A DNA stretch of 64,000 nt from Leucobacter luti (GCF_004217175.1 NZ_SHKI01000003.1:310697-374696); one strand, 5' to 3'. Shown: positions 25,267-33,050, counted from the first letter of the stretch. Notes: a model not told the origin generated them from the sequence alone. Numbers and translations: made by a program.

Positions 25267-26619
25267 ATGTCGCAGCATCGACCGCAGAACGACATCGACG
25301 AGTTCTTCTCCACCGACCGCACGCGCGGCCGCGACGAGGCCGTCGAGCTCTCGACCGGGAGCTACCGCGAGCACCTCTACCCGCTCCAGGACGAGGTGCT
25401 CGCGCCCTACCGGGGCATGAGCTACGAGGAGTTCACTGCCGACCGGTACCGCGCGCCGTTCCTCCGCGAGCTGCTCGCCGGCTGGCGCGAGCTCTACGAC
25501 GAACCTTTCGTGGGGATCACCACCGACGGGCGGATCAGGGACGACGTGTACAGACTCAGCGCCGCTGGCACTGCGGCCAGCGCGGACCCCTTCGCGCCAG
25601 GGTCCGCCGAAGCGGCGATGCCCGCGGCGGCTCCGGCCGCGACCGCGCTGCTCGACCTCCTCACGGACGAACAGCGCGCCGCGGTGACCTACCCGCTCGA
25701 CGCCCCTGAGTGGCGGGGGTGGAGCAACCCGGAGTTCGTGTTCTTCCGCACGGGGCTGCGGCTCGAAGATCAGTCGGCGCTGATCGTCGAGGCGGTGCAC
25801 GAGGTGCTGCGCGCCTCGCTCAGCGCGCCCGGGTACGCCAGGGTGCGAGAGGCGATGGAGCTCAATGGCTATCTCGGCGAACTCGTCGAGCTGCCGACGA
25901 TCATGAACCCGGGCAGCTACTGGTTCGCGATCTTCGGCGACCCGGCGGCGGGCTCCCCGTGGGGGTGGCAGCTGTTCGGTCACCACGTCGCGCTCAACTT
26001 CGTGACCGTGGGCGGCCGCGACGTGATCGCCCCCGTGTTCATCGGTGCGGAGCCCGCGCTCGCGGCCGACGAGCGCCCCCCGCTCTTCGACGCGCGCGAG
26101 CAGTGGGCGATCGAGCTCGCAGAGTCTCTCACTCCGGAACAGCGCGAGCGCGCCGTCGTATTCTCGTCGGTCCTCGACCCGGCGATGCCGGCGGGCCGGC
26201 TGCATCCCGCCGACGAGCGGCACGTCGCCGGGGCGTTCCGCGACAACCGGGTGATCCCCTACGAGGGGATCAGCGCCGCCGAGCTCTCTGCCGCGCAGCG
26301 CAGGCTACTCGAGCGGATCATCGAGGACTTCCTGCTTCTGCTGCGCCCCGAGCAGCGCCGGGCAACCCTCGCCGAGGCCGTGGCTCACCTCGACGAGACG
26401 CACCTGTCCTGGTACGGGGCGACCGACGGCTCGCAGCCCTTCTACTTCCGCGTGCACGGCCCGGGGATCCTCGCGGAACTCGACCATCACGCCGGGGTGT
26501 GGCTCAGTAATCGACTGCCCGCTCGCTTCCACGTGCACACGACGCTGCGGCACCCCAACGGGAACGATTACGGCAAGGCCTACCTCGCACAGTGGCGGCG
26601 CGCGCACCCGGAGGGCTAG
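25267..26619 (+). CDS. DUF3500 domain protein
   Basis: A 450-residue protein recognised as DUF3500 from LLTDEQRAAVTYPLDAPEWRGWSNPEF, FFRTGLRLEDQ, then PWGWQLFGHHVALNF and APVFIGAEPA, and the C-terminal YFRVHGPGILAELDHHAGVWLSN and HVHTTLRHPNGNDYG. The family has no established function that I know; conserved His, Glu and Asn residues suggest an enzyme. No signal peptide is seen. An Ala-rich insert lies at about 98-125. It is 20 bp behind the amidohydrolase gene, so cotranscribed, and ends just before a very strong stem. Confidence 0.85.
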   Translation: MSQHRPQNDIDEFFSTDRTRGRDEAVELSTGSYREHLYPLQDEVLAPYRGMSYEEFTADRYRAPFLRELLAGWRELYDEPFVGITTDGRIRDDVYRLSAAGTAASADPFAPGSAEAAMPAAAPAATALLDLLTDEQRAAVTYPLDAPEWRGWSNPEFVFFRTGLRLEDQSALIVEAVHEVLRASLSAPGYARVREAMELNGYLGELVELPTIMNPGSYWFAIFGDPAAGSPWGWQLFGHHVALNFVTVGGRDVIAPVFIGAEPALAADERPPLFDAREQWAIELAESLTPEQRERAVVFSSVLDPAMPAGRLHPADERHVAGAFRDNRVIPYEGISAAELSAAQRRLLERIIEDFLLLLRPEQRRATLAEAVAHLDETHLSWYGATDGSQPFYFRVHGPGILAELDHHAGVWLSNRLPARFHVHTTLRHPNGNDYGKAYLAQWRRAHPEG

Positions 26620-26625
26620 GCCGAC

Positions 26626-26674
26626 CCCACCGCGGCGCGGTGCCCCGTTGCGGCGGGCACCGCGCCGCGGTGGG
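26626..26674. terminator. perfect 20-bp stem between convergent genes
   Basis: CCCACCGCGGCGCGGTGCCC at 26626-26645 pairs without mismatch with GGGCACCGCGCCGCGGTGGG at 26655-26674; the loop is 9 nt. It starts 6 bp after the DUF3500 stop and lies between that gene and the convergent GntR gene (stop 26756). No U-tract follows on either strand. A bidirectional terminator or 3'-end protector is the likely role. Further imperfect copies of a GCGGCGGGC-type unit follow to 26747. Confidence 0.65.
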
Positions 26675-26755
26675 CATAGGACGCGGTCACGGTTGGGCAA
26701 TGGGCTCCGTCGCAGCGGGCAATAGGCCCCGTCGCGGCGGGCCCCGCAAATTGCC

Positions 26756-27424
26756 TCAGACGATCGCCGCTCCCGCGCGCGACTGCTCGTCGTGGTCGAG
26801 CACCGCGTCGAGCGTGTTGACCTCGTGCTTGCGCGCGGCGGTTTCGATGGTCTCGGCGTCCTCGCCCGCCTCGATCAGATCCAGCAGAGCGTCGTGCTCG
26901 CCCAGCGAGGCCACGGCACGCCCCGGCGCGTACCAGTACGCGGAGCGGCGAATGATGTCCATGCGGGTCCACTCAGCCTCCACCATCGCGGCGAGCCGGT
27001 CGTCACCGCAGTGCGAGCAGATGAACTGGTGGAAGCGCCGGTTCAGCCGCCCGAAGCGGTTCGTGTCGAAGTTGGCGATCGCGTCGCGCATCTCGGCGTT
27101 GAGGGCGCGCGCCGTGGCGATGTCCTCGGCCGTCATGTTCTCGGCGGCGAGCGCCGTTGCGAGCCCTTCAAGCCGGGCCAGCAGGCGGATCGTGCGCTTC
27201 CACGCGCCGGTGTCGAACGTTTTCACGACGGCGCCAGCGTTGGGGATGATCTCCACCCAGTCCTCGGCCTCGAGCTTGCGTAGCGATTCGCGCCAGGGCA
27301 CTGAGCTGATGCCGTGCTCGCGGCCGAGCTGGTCGATGACGAGTCGGTGGCCGGGACCGTAGGTGCCGTCCATGATGCCGGCCTTCAGAATGTCGTAGCA
27401 CTGCTCAGACTTGCTCTTCGCCAT
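26756..27424 (-). CDS. GntR-family (FadR/FCD type) regulator
   Basis: A 222-residue regulator. Winged helix at about 5-70: CYDILKAGIMDGTYGPGHRLVIDQLGREHGISSVPWRESLRKLEAEDWVEI (the usual TPVREAL turn reads SVPWRESL). The C-terminal FCD domain has the metal/ligand residues expected in FDTNRFGRLNRRFHQFICSHCG and LGEHDALLDLIEAGDAE-like helices. The start ATG 27424 has GGGAGAGA upstream. The regulator's own upstream region carries the same 16-bp box found in the divergent promoter of the island, so it probably controls the island and itself, with a pathway intermediate as effector. Confidence 0.9.
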   Translation of the reverse strand: MAKSKSEQCYDILKAGIMDGTYGPGHRLVIDQLGREHGISSVPWRESLRKLEAEDWVEIIPNAGAVVKTFDTGAWKRTIRLLARLEGLATALAAENMTAEDIATARALNAEMRDAIANFDTNRFGRLNRRFHQFICSHCGDDRLAAMVEAEWTRMDIIRRSAYWYAPGRAVASLGEHDALLDLIEAGEDAETIETAARKHEVNTLDAVLDHDEQSRAGAAIV

Positions 27425-27495
27425 CGTTCTCTCTCCCGTCCGGAGCGCTCGCGCGGGCCAGACGCGGCGCCGCGAGAACACACCCCAATCCTATC

Positions 27496-27514
27496 TGATT
27501 TCACACACGATTCA
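27496..27514. promoter_or_regulatory. GntR-type operator box 3
   Basis: TGATTTCACACACGATTCA, 72 bp upstream of the GntR start. The core 11-mer (27501-27511) overlaps the stop codon of the upstream LysR gene, whose TGA is read from 27503 to 27501. Sixteen bases match box 2. Confidence 0.62.
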
Positions 27515-28523
27515 CCGGATCTGATTCAATTCGCTCGAGCAGGCGCCGCAGCGTCGGATCGGTGGCTGCCCCGCGACGCATCAAGACCAGGGCACGCAGT
27601 GGCTTCGGGGCCGGCGTCACTGGGCGCACGCTGACGTTGAACCGCGCCAGGCTCGCCCGATCCGGATCCGGCAGGAGCCCCCACGCGAGACCCGCCTCGA
27701 TGAGCGGCATCCCGCTCTGGATCGTCTCGACCGAGCGCACCGCCCCGGGCTCGACCCCGTACTGCCGGAACGTCGCCTCGACCGCCTCGGGGAGGCTGGG
27801 CACGGCGGCGGTGCGGTGCGGCAGCACCACGGTGGCGCCGTCGAAATCGCGCAGCGACACCGCGGGCGGCGACGCCGTGCGCTGCGGGGGCTCGCTCTCC
27901 GGCACGCCGATCCCGCCCGGCGCATCGCTGCGGGGTGGCGCACAGCCGGGGCGCACTCCCCCGCCTGAATCCGTCGCGGCGCCGTGGTCGGGCGGCAGCA
28001 CCGCCACGAGCGGCACCTCCCCCCAGTCGAGGATGTCGAACTCGTCGCGATGGCGCCGCGAGAACCGCCGCGGGTCGGCGACGAGGATCGCGGCGAGATC
28101 GACGCGCCCCTGCTGCAGAAGCTCGATCGCGGCCCACGGCGGCGGGTCGACCGGCCGCACCTCGACGTCCGGCGCGACGGCGGCGAACTCGCGCAGGAGG
28201 CGGGGCACTCGCGCCCACATCAGCACCGGTACGGCCGCGAGCGAGATCGTGCCGGCGAGCCCCGCGCCGAACCGCCCCAGGGTCGCGGTGATCTCCGCCA
28301 CGTCGCCGAGCACGCGCGACGAGGCATCGAGCAGGAACCGGCCCGCCGCGGTCGGTTCAACGCCGCGCGGCGAGCGCGTGAGCAACGGCACCCCCACGTC
28401 GGTCTCGAGCCGGGAGATCGCGACGCTCAACGACGGCTGCGAGAGACGAAGCTGCGCGGCGGCGGCGGTCAGTGATCCGGCCTCGACGACCGCGACGAAG
28501 TAGCGCAGGGTGCGAAGTTCCAT
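27501..28523 (-). CDS. LysR-family transcriptional regulator
   Basis: A 340-residue LysR protein. The helix-turn-helix is at 1-60: LRTLRYFVAVVEAGSLTAAAAQLRLSQPSLSVAISRLE. The effector-binding domain runs from about 90 with ISLAAVPVLMWARVPRLLREF and LVDLAAIL-like segments. A Gly/Pro/Ser-rich segment of about 45 residues (roughly 193-237) interrupts the second subdomain and makes the protein longer than the usual 290-310. It is divergent from the extradiol dioxygenase gene and has a T-N11-A dyad 23 bp upstream, so it most likely regulates that gene. Confidence 0.9.
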   Translation of the reverse strand: MELRTLRYFVAVVEAGSLTAAAAQLRLSQPSLSVAISRLETDVGVPLLTRSPRGVEPTAAGRFLLDASSRVLGDVAEITATLGRFGAGLAGTISLAAVPVLMWARVPRLLREFAAVAPDVEVRPVDPPPWAAIELLQQGRVDLAAILVADPRRFSRRHRDEFDILDWGEVPLVAVLPPDHGAATDSGGGVRPGCAPPRSDAPGGIGVPESEPPQRTASPPAVSLRDFDGATVVLPHRTAAVPSLPEAVEATFRQYGVEPGAVRSVETIQSGMPLIEAGLAWGLLPDPDRASLARFNVSVRPVTPAPKPLRALVLMRRGAATDPTLRRLLERIESDPVNRV

Positions 28524-28545
28524 GAGGTGATATCCAGGCCCGTTC

Positions 28546-28562
28546 CATAGCGAGAAACTATG
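28546..28562. promoter_or_regulatory. LysR-type box (CATAG-N7-CTATG)
   Basis: An inverted repeat CATAG-N7-CTATG that contains the LysR consensus T-N11-A (T at 28548, A at 28560). It lies in the divergent spacer, 23 bp before the LysR ATG and 186 bp before the dioxygenase start. The position and form fit autoregulation plus activation of the dioxygenase gene. Confidence 0.55.
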
Positions 28563-28638
28563 CCCACTCTAGGCGATCCGGACGTTCCTGTCCCGGGTCG
28601 ATTGGGCGATGCTGGGGCATACCGCCCGGCGCGCTGCC

Positions 28639-28715
28639 GGGAACGCCGCCGGGCGGGAACGCCGCCGGGCGGGAACGCCGCCGGGCACGGTCGGGCCGGG
28701 CACGGTCGGGCCGGC
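28639..28715. repeat. two adjoining tandem repeats in the dioxygenase leader
   Basis: GGGAACGCCGCCGGGC occurs three times in direct succession (28639-28686), followed at once by two copies of a 15-bp unit CACGGTCGGGCCGGG (28686-28715, last base differs). The array sits between the LysR box and the dioxygenase start, inside the probable 5' leader. Copy number could vary between strains and change leader folding. Confidence 0.7.
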
Positions 28716-28747
28716 GGCACCCAGATCCCATCTCCGAGAGGACCCCC

Positions 28748-29743
28748 ATGCTCCCCGTCACGAACCACAACCCAGAATTCAGCATCACGCGCGCAAGCCA
28801 CGTGTCGCTCGGCGTGACCGACCTCGAACGGAGTCGCGACTTCTACCGCGACGTGGTCGGCCTCGTCGTCACCGCTGAAACCGACGACACGGTGTACCTG
28901 CGCGGCCTCGAGGAGGCGGCGCACCACAGCCTCATTCTTGAGCGTTCGGACACCGCACAGGCGCACCGCGTCGGACTGCGCGTGCGCACCGACGCCGACA
29001 TCTACGCGGCCGAGAGGTTCTTCGCCGCGGCCGGCATCGAGCACCAGCGCGTGGAGCGGGATCACCAGGGCCCCACCCTGCAGTTCCGAGATCCGGTGGG
29101 CACGCTCATGGAGTTCACGTCATCCATGGACGTGGTTGAGCGCAAGATGCAGCGCTTCGACGAGTTCGTCGGCGGGGCGCCGCAGCGGCTCGACCACTAC
29201 CAGGTGGTGACCTACGACGTGCAGACCGCGACGGAGTTCTGGACCGGGCTCGGTATGCGCATGTCCGAGTACACCGCGAAGGACGGCACCGACGAGCTCT
29301 GGGGATCGTGGATGGAAGTGAAGGGGAACACGCACGACCTGGTATTCACCAACGGGCGCGGCCCGCGCCTCCACCACTTCGCGTTCGCCGTGCCCGACGG
29401 GGCCTCGCTGCTGCACGCCGCGGACGTGGCGGGCGCGCTGGGGTTCGGCGACGAGATCGACCGCGGGCCCGGGCGGCACGGGATCAGCAACGCGCTGTTC
29501 CTCTACCTGCGCGATCCAGACCAGCACCGCGTCGAGCTGTTCAACACCCACTACCAGTTCATCGACCTGGAGGCGCCGCCCATCCGCTGGGACATCAGCA
29601 ACCCGCGCCGCGCGCAGCTCTGGGGGATGCCGGCATCACGCCGCTGGTTCTTTGAGGCGAGCGAGTTCCCCGGCGAAGCGGTGGCGGAGCCGCTGCTGCA
29701 GGCGTCGCCCGAGACCCTCGAAACCTACCTCGGGCTGCACTAG
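28748..29743 (+). CDS. type I extradiol dioxygenase, homoprotocatechuate 2,3-dioxygenase-like
   Basis: A 331-residue vicinal-oxygen-chelate dioxygenase with two domains (about 12-130 and 145-275). Metal ligands are H150 (LDHYQVV), H209 (RLHHFAF) and E263 (HRVELFN). Residues matching the known catalytic second sphere of homoprotocatechuate dioxygenase, recalled as His200, His248 and Tyr257, are H196, H244 and Y253. It should open a catechol ring next to the hydroxyls using O2. Good ribosome site GAGAGGA. Divergent from a LysR gene. No HpaE/HpaH/HpaI genes are present, so the natural substrate is uncertain. Confidence 0.88.
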   Translation: MLPVTNHNPEFSITRASHVSLGVTDLERSRDFYRDVVGLVVTAETDDTVYLRGLEEAAHHSLILERSDTAQAHRVGLRVRTDADIYAAERFFAAAGIEHQRVERDHQGPTLQFRDPVGTLMEFTSSMDVVERKMQRFDEFVGGAPQRLDHYQVVTYDVQTATEFWTGLGMRMSEYTAKDGTDELWGSWMEVKGNTHDLVFTNGRGPRLHHFAFAVPDGASLLHAADVAGALGFGDEIDRGPGRHGISNALFLYLRDPDQHRVELFNTHYQFIDLEAPPIRWDISNPRRAQLWGMPASRRWFFEASEFPGEAVAEPLLQASPETLETYLGLH

Positions 29744-29831
29744 CCGGTCCGGCGGGCGCCGCACCCGTCCAGGGCCGCCCCGACACACCCGGCCCGACCC
29801 GGGCCCTCCCGGCGCCGGCGGCCCCGCCGGC

Positions 29832-29920
29832 CTCCACGAGTGGAGGATCCACGCACGAGCGTGCGGCTTCACAACGGTCGCGAAGCCGCACACTCGTCGC
29901 GGAGCCGCACACTCGTCGCG
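29832..29920 (+). repeat. 90-bp stem-forming repeat, copy D
   Basis: CCACGAGTGGAGGATCC, sense arm GCACGAGCGTGCGGCTTC, spacer, antisense arms GAAGCCGCACACTCGTCGC and GAGCCGCACACTCGTCGC. It begins about 90 bp after the dioxygenase stop, in the same orientation as that gene. The antisense arms carry ACTCG where some other copies have GCTCG, which leaves a G-U pair possible in RNA. Confidence 0.8.
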
Positions 29921-30023
29921 AGGTGGCGGTGATGGACGGGCGGGACGGGCGAGGGCCGCACGATCGGGACCGACGGCTCGCCTCGCTCCCCATGAGCGCA
30001 GGGTTCGCGCTCGGGCGCCTGGC

Positions 30024-30116
30024 TCCACGCACGAGTGGAGGATCCACGCACGAGCGTGCGGCTTCACACCGGCCGCGAAGCCGCACACTCGCCGCGAAGC
30101 CGCACACTCGTGGGAG
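30024..30116 (+). repeat. 90-bp stem-forming repeat, copy E
   Basis: Same order of parts as copy D with spacer CACACCGGCCGC and antisense arms GAAGCCGCACACTCG and GAAGCCGCACACTCGTGGG. It lies about 190 bp downstream of copy D in the same orientation. The intervening DNA resembles that between copies B and C. Confidence 0.8.
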
Positions 30117-30273
30117 GGGGCGGGGCATCGGCCCACGGCGCGGGCCACCGCAGCCACCGCAGCCACCGCGGGCCACGGCGCACGCTGCGCCACCGCGGCG
30201 CAGCCCCCGCGGGCCACCACCGCAGCCCCCGCAGCGAGCACCCCACCGCAGCCCCCGCAGCGAGCGCCCCGCC

Positions 30274-31293
30274 CTACCCCTCGGCGGCCGGGCGGGTCGA
30301 GGCGCGCACCACGAGCTCGGGCTGGAACACGATCTGCTCGCGCACCCGCTCTCCCCCGGGGGCCGCCTCGCGCAGCAGCAGCTCGACCGCGGTGCTGCCG
30401 ATCTCGAACGCGGGCTGGCGCACCGAGGTGATGGGTACCACCGCGGAGTGCGTGAAGTCGATGTCGTCGTAGCCGATGAGCGCGATGTCCTCGGGGACGC
30501 GCAGCGACCCGGTCATCACGAGCGCCTGCAGCACGCCGAGCGCGAGCAGGTCGTTGGCGGCGAACACCGCGTCGGGGCGGCTCTCCGCCGGCAGCAGCGC
30601 GAGCTCCTCGCCGATCCGCCGCCCCTCGAGCACGCTGAGCGCCTCGGTCTCGAACACCTCGAGCGCTGCGCTGCGCTGCCCCGCGAGCACCTCGGTGACG
30701 CCGGCGAGGCGGTCGGCGACCTGCTCGATGCTGCGCGGCCCGCCGACGAACGCGATCCTGGTGCGGCCGATCTCGAGCAGGTGCCGCGCGGCGATGCGGC
30801 CCCCCTCGACGTCGTCGACCGAGACCGAGGGGAGGGAGCGGTCGCTTGAGCCGCGGTCGACGAGCACCACCGGGATGCCGCTGTCGCGGAGCTTGCGCAG
30901 CTGCGCGAGGTCGGTGTGGACCGGGGTAATGAGCACGCCGGCGACGCGGTGCTCCTCGAACATTTCGAGCAGGCTCGACTCGCGGGCGCTCGAGTCGTCG
31001 CTGCCGCCCATGAGCACCGTGTAGCCGTCGTCGAGCGCGCGGCTCTGCGCGCCGTGGGCGACGTCCATGAAGAACGGGTTGCGGGTATCGAGCACCACGA
31101 GCCCGAAGCTGCGGCTGCGGCCAGCGCGCAGTTGTCGCGCGGCGTCGTTGCGCACGAAGCCGAGCTGCTCGATGGCCGCGTGGACGCGCGCGATAGTGGT
31201 GGCGGCGACCCGGTCGGGCCGGTTGAGCACGTTCGAGACGGTGCCGACTGAGACGCCCGCTTCGCGCGCGACGTCTCTGATACTCGCGGTCAT
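30274..31293 (-). CDS. LacI-family regulator of rhamnose import genes
   Basis: A 339-residue regulator. The helix-turn-helix is TASIRDVAREAGVSVGTVSNVLNRPDRVAATT with hinge helix NDAARQLRAGRS, followed by a periplasmic-binding-like sugar domain from about 60 (FGLVVLDTRNPFFMDVAHGAQ ... GYDDIDFTHSAVVPITSVRQP). The start ATG 31293 is chosen since the family N-terminus begins there; the longer frame runs through the promoter. Divergent from rhaTPQS-rhaMIB. Two LacI-type operators lie in the spacer, so it probably represses both directions and is released by rhamnose or a product. Confidence 0.92.
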   Translation of the reverse strand: MTASIRDVAREAGVSVGTVSNVLNRPDRVAATTIARVHAAIEQLGFVRNDAARQLRAGRSRSFGLVVLDTRNPFFMDVAHGAQSRALDDGYTVLMGGSDDSSARESSLLEMFEEHRVAGVLITPVHTDLAQLRKLRDSGIPVVLVDRGSSDRSLPSVSVDDVEGGRIAARHLLEIGRTRIAFVGGPRSIEQVADRLAGVTEVLAGQRSAALEVFETEALSVLEGRRIGEELALLPAESRPDAVFAANDLLALGVLQALVMTGSLRVPEDIALIGYDDIDFTHSAVVPITSVRQPAFEIGSTAVELLLREAAPGGERVREQIVFQPELVVRASTRPAAEG

Positions 31294-31356
31294 GCTGCTC
31301 CTCTCGTCCGCCCACCCTGCCGTGATCTGCCTCATCCTAATTGAGCGCGCGCCGAA

Positions 31357-31372
31357 ATTGAAACGCTTCAAT
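31357..31372. promoter_or_regulatory. LacI-type operator O1
   Basis: ATTGAAACGCTTCAAT, a near-perfect palindrome of the LacI/GalR type, 64 bp before the LacI start and upstream of the rha promoter. It matches O2 in 14 of 16 positions. Confidence 0.75.
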
Positions 31373-31401
31373 AACGGATCCGCAACGCCGCGGTCATCGA
31401 C

Positions 31402-31431
31402 TTGACGACAGAAAAAGACTGTGTTTAAACT
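31402..31431 (+). promoter_or_regulatory. candidate promoter of the rha operon
   Basis: TTGACG at 31402-31407 and TAAACT at 31426-31431 are separated by 18 bp, in a locally AT-rich stretch. A start near 31437 would place O2 at about +8 to +23 and O1 near -72, a classic two-operator arrangement. Confidence 0.5.
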
Positions 31432-31443
31432 CTGCGTAACGTG

Positions 31444-31459
31444 ATTGAAACGATTCATT
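31444..31459. promoter_or_regulatory. LacI-type operator O2
   Basis: ATTGAAACGATTCATT, 87 bp centre-to-centre from O1 and just downstream of the candidate rha promoter. Binding at both sites could loop the promoter DNA. Confidence 0.72.
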
Positions 31460-31511
31460 AATCTCGTCACCAGCCCCACCGCGTGATGCCGCCCGAGCGG
31501 CAGGAAGCCCC

Positions 31512-33050
31512 GTGAATTCAATGAAGAGATCACCCAGCCCCGAGCCCCTGCTTGAGCTCGCCGGTGTGACCAAGGCATTCGGCGCCGTGGTCGCGCTGCG
31601 AGACGGCACGATCGCCCTCCACCCGGGCTCGATCCACGCGCTCGTCGGCGAGAACGGCGCGGGCAAGTCGACGATCGTGAAGATCATCGCCGGGCTCTAC
31701 CGCCGCGACGCCGGCGACATTCGCCTCGCGGGCGAGTCGGTCGACTTCACCACCACCGCCGAGGCGAAGGCAGCGGGCATCGCGGTGATCTACCAGGAGC
31801 CCACCCTCTTCCCCGACCTCTCGGTCACCGAGAACATCTTCATGGGCCGGCAGCCGCGCGGCCGCTTTGGCCGCATCGACCGGGCCCGCATGCGCACGGA
31901 GACCGAGGCGCTCTTCGCCCGGCTCGGCCTGCGCATGGATCCGGATCGGACGGCCGACGGCCTCTCGATCGCCGACCAGCAGATGATCGAGATCGCGAAG
32001 GCAATCTCGCTCGACGCCCGCATCCTGATCATGGACGAGCCGACCGCGGCGCTCTCGGGCATCGAGGTGGATCGCCTCTTCGACGTCGCCCGCGCACTGC
32101 GCGACGAGGGCCGCGCCCTCGTGTTCATCTCGCACCGCTTCGACGAGGTGTTCGCCCTGTGCGACACCATCACCGTCATGCGCGACGGCAGCTACATCTC
32201 CACGCGCGCGATCGCCGACACCGACCCGGACAGCGTCGTTGCCGAGATGGTGGGCCGCGAGATCACCGAGCTCTTCCCCAAGCTTGAGACCACGATCGGC
32301 GAGCCACTGCTCGAGGTGACCGGGCTCACGAGCCCCGGCGTGTTCAGCGACATCAGCTTCACCGTGCGCGCCGGCGAGATCGTGGGCCTCGCCGGGCTCG
32401 TTGGCGCCGGCCGCAGCGAGGTCGCCCGCGCAATCTTTGGCGTCGACGACTACCGCAGCGGCGAGGTGCGCCTCTCCGGCAAGCGGGTCCGCAAGGGCGT
32501 CCCGACCGCCGCGATGCGCGCCGGCCTCGCACTGGTGCCCGAGGATCGCCGCAAGCAGGGCCTGGTCCTCGAGGAGAGCGTCGCCCGCAACACCTCCGCG
32601 GTAATCCTCGACTCGATCGCGAAGCTGGGGCTCGTCACCGCGCGCGCCGAGCAGCGCGCCGCACGGCCATGGTCGGAGCAGCTGGAGGTGAAGACCACGG
32701 CGCTCAGCACCCTCGCCGGCACCCTCTCGGGCGGCAACCAGCAGAAGGTGGTGCTCGGCAAGTGGCTCGCGACCAACCCGCGCGTGCTCATCATCGACGA
32801 GCCCACCCGCGGCATCGACGTCGGCACGAAGTCTGAGGTGCACCGCCTCCTGTCGACGCTCGCGAGCCAGGGGATGGCCGTGCTCATGATCTCGAGCGAG
32901 CTGCCCGAGGTGCTCGGCATGGCCGACCGCGTCGTCGTGATGCGCGAGGGCCGGATCACCGCAACGATCGACCGCGCCGAGGCAACTCAGGAGAACGTGA
33001 TGCGCGCCGCAACCCAGAACCCGACCACGCAGACGGAGCAGGCCGCATGA
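31512..33050 (+). CDS. rhaT: rhamnose ABC importer ATPase (two-domain)
   Basis: A 512-residue sugar ATPase of the RbsA/RhaT type with two nucleotide-binding domains. NBD1: Walker [10 protein letters not shown], Walker [15 protein letters not shown]2: degenerate Walker A region GLVGAGRSE, then signature [15 protein letters not shown] and [15 protein letters not shown] 31512 is chosen because AGGAA lies six bases upstream; ATG 31521 is an alternative. Assigned to rhamnose because the operon continues with rhamnose mutarotase, isomerase and kinase. It ends in a 4-bp overlap with the first permease gene. Confidence 0.9.
   Translation: MNSMKRSPSPEPLLELAGVTKAFGAVVALRDGTIALHPGSIHALVGENGAGKSTIVKIIAGLYRRDAGDIRLAGESVDFTTTAEAKAAGIAVIYQEPTLFPDLSVTENIFMGRQPRGRFGRIDRARMRTETEALFARLGLRMDPDRTADGLSIADQQMIEIAKAISLDARILIMDEPTAALSGIEVDRLFDVARALRDEGRALVFISHRFDEVFALCDTITVMRDGSYISTRAIADTDPDSVVAEMVGREITELFPKLETTIGEPLLEVTGLTSPGVFSDISFTVRAGEIVGLAGLVGAGRSEVARAIFGVDDYRSGEVRLSGKRVRKGVPTAAMRAGLALVPEDRRKQGLVLEESVARNTSAVILDSIAKLGLVTARAEQRAARPWSEQLEVKTTALSTLAGTLSGGNQQKVVLGKWLATNPRVLIIDEPTRGIDVGTKSEVHRLLSTLASQGMAVLMISSELPEVLGMADRVVVMREGRITATIDRAEATQENVMRAATQNPTTQTEQAA

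Larger units (their letters stand above)
29744..30273. other. 530-bp convergent gap holding repeat copies D and E
   Basis: Lies between the dioxygenase gene (plus) and the LacI gene (minus). It contains the 90-bp repeat at 29832-29920 and 30024-30116, a block at 29956-29996 shared with the gap at 14.1 kb, and a tail (about 30135-30270) of short CCGCAGCC/CCACCGCAG iterations. The long open frames across it are products of GC bias. I see no gene. Confidence 0.7.

Noticed and set aside
29636..31315. 559-codon minus-strand frame over the repeat gap and the LacI gene
   Set aside because: Arg/Ala-rich shadow; the LacI frame (30274-31293) has clear family motifs in another register.
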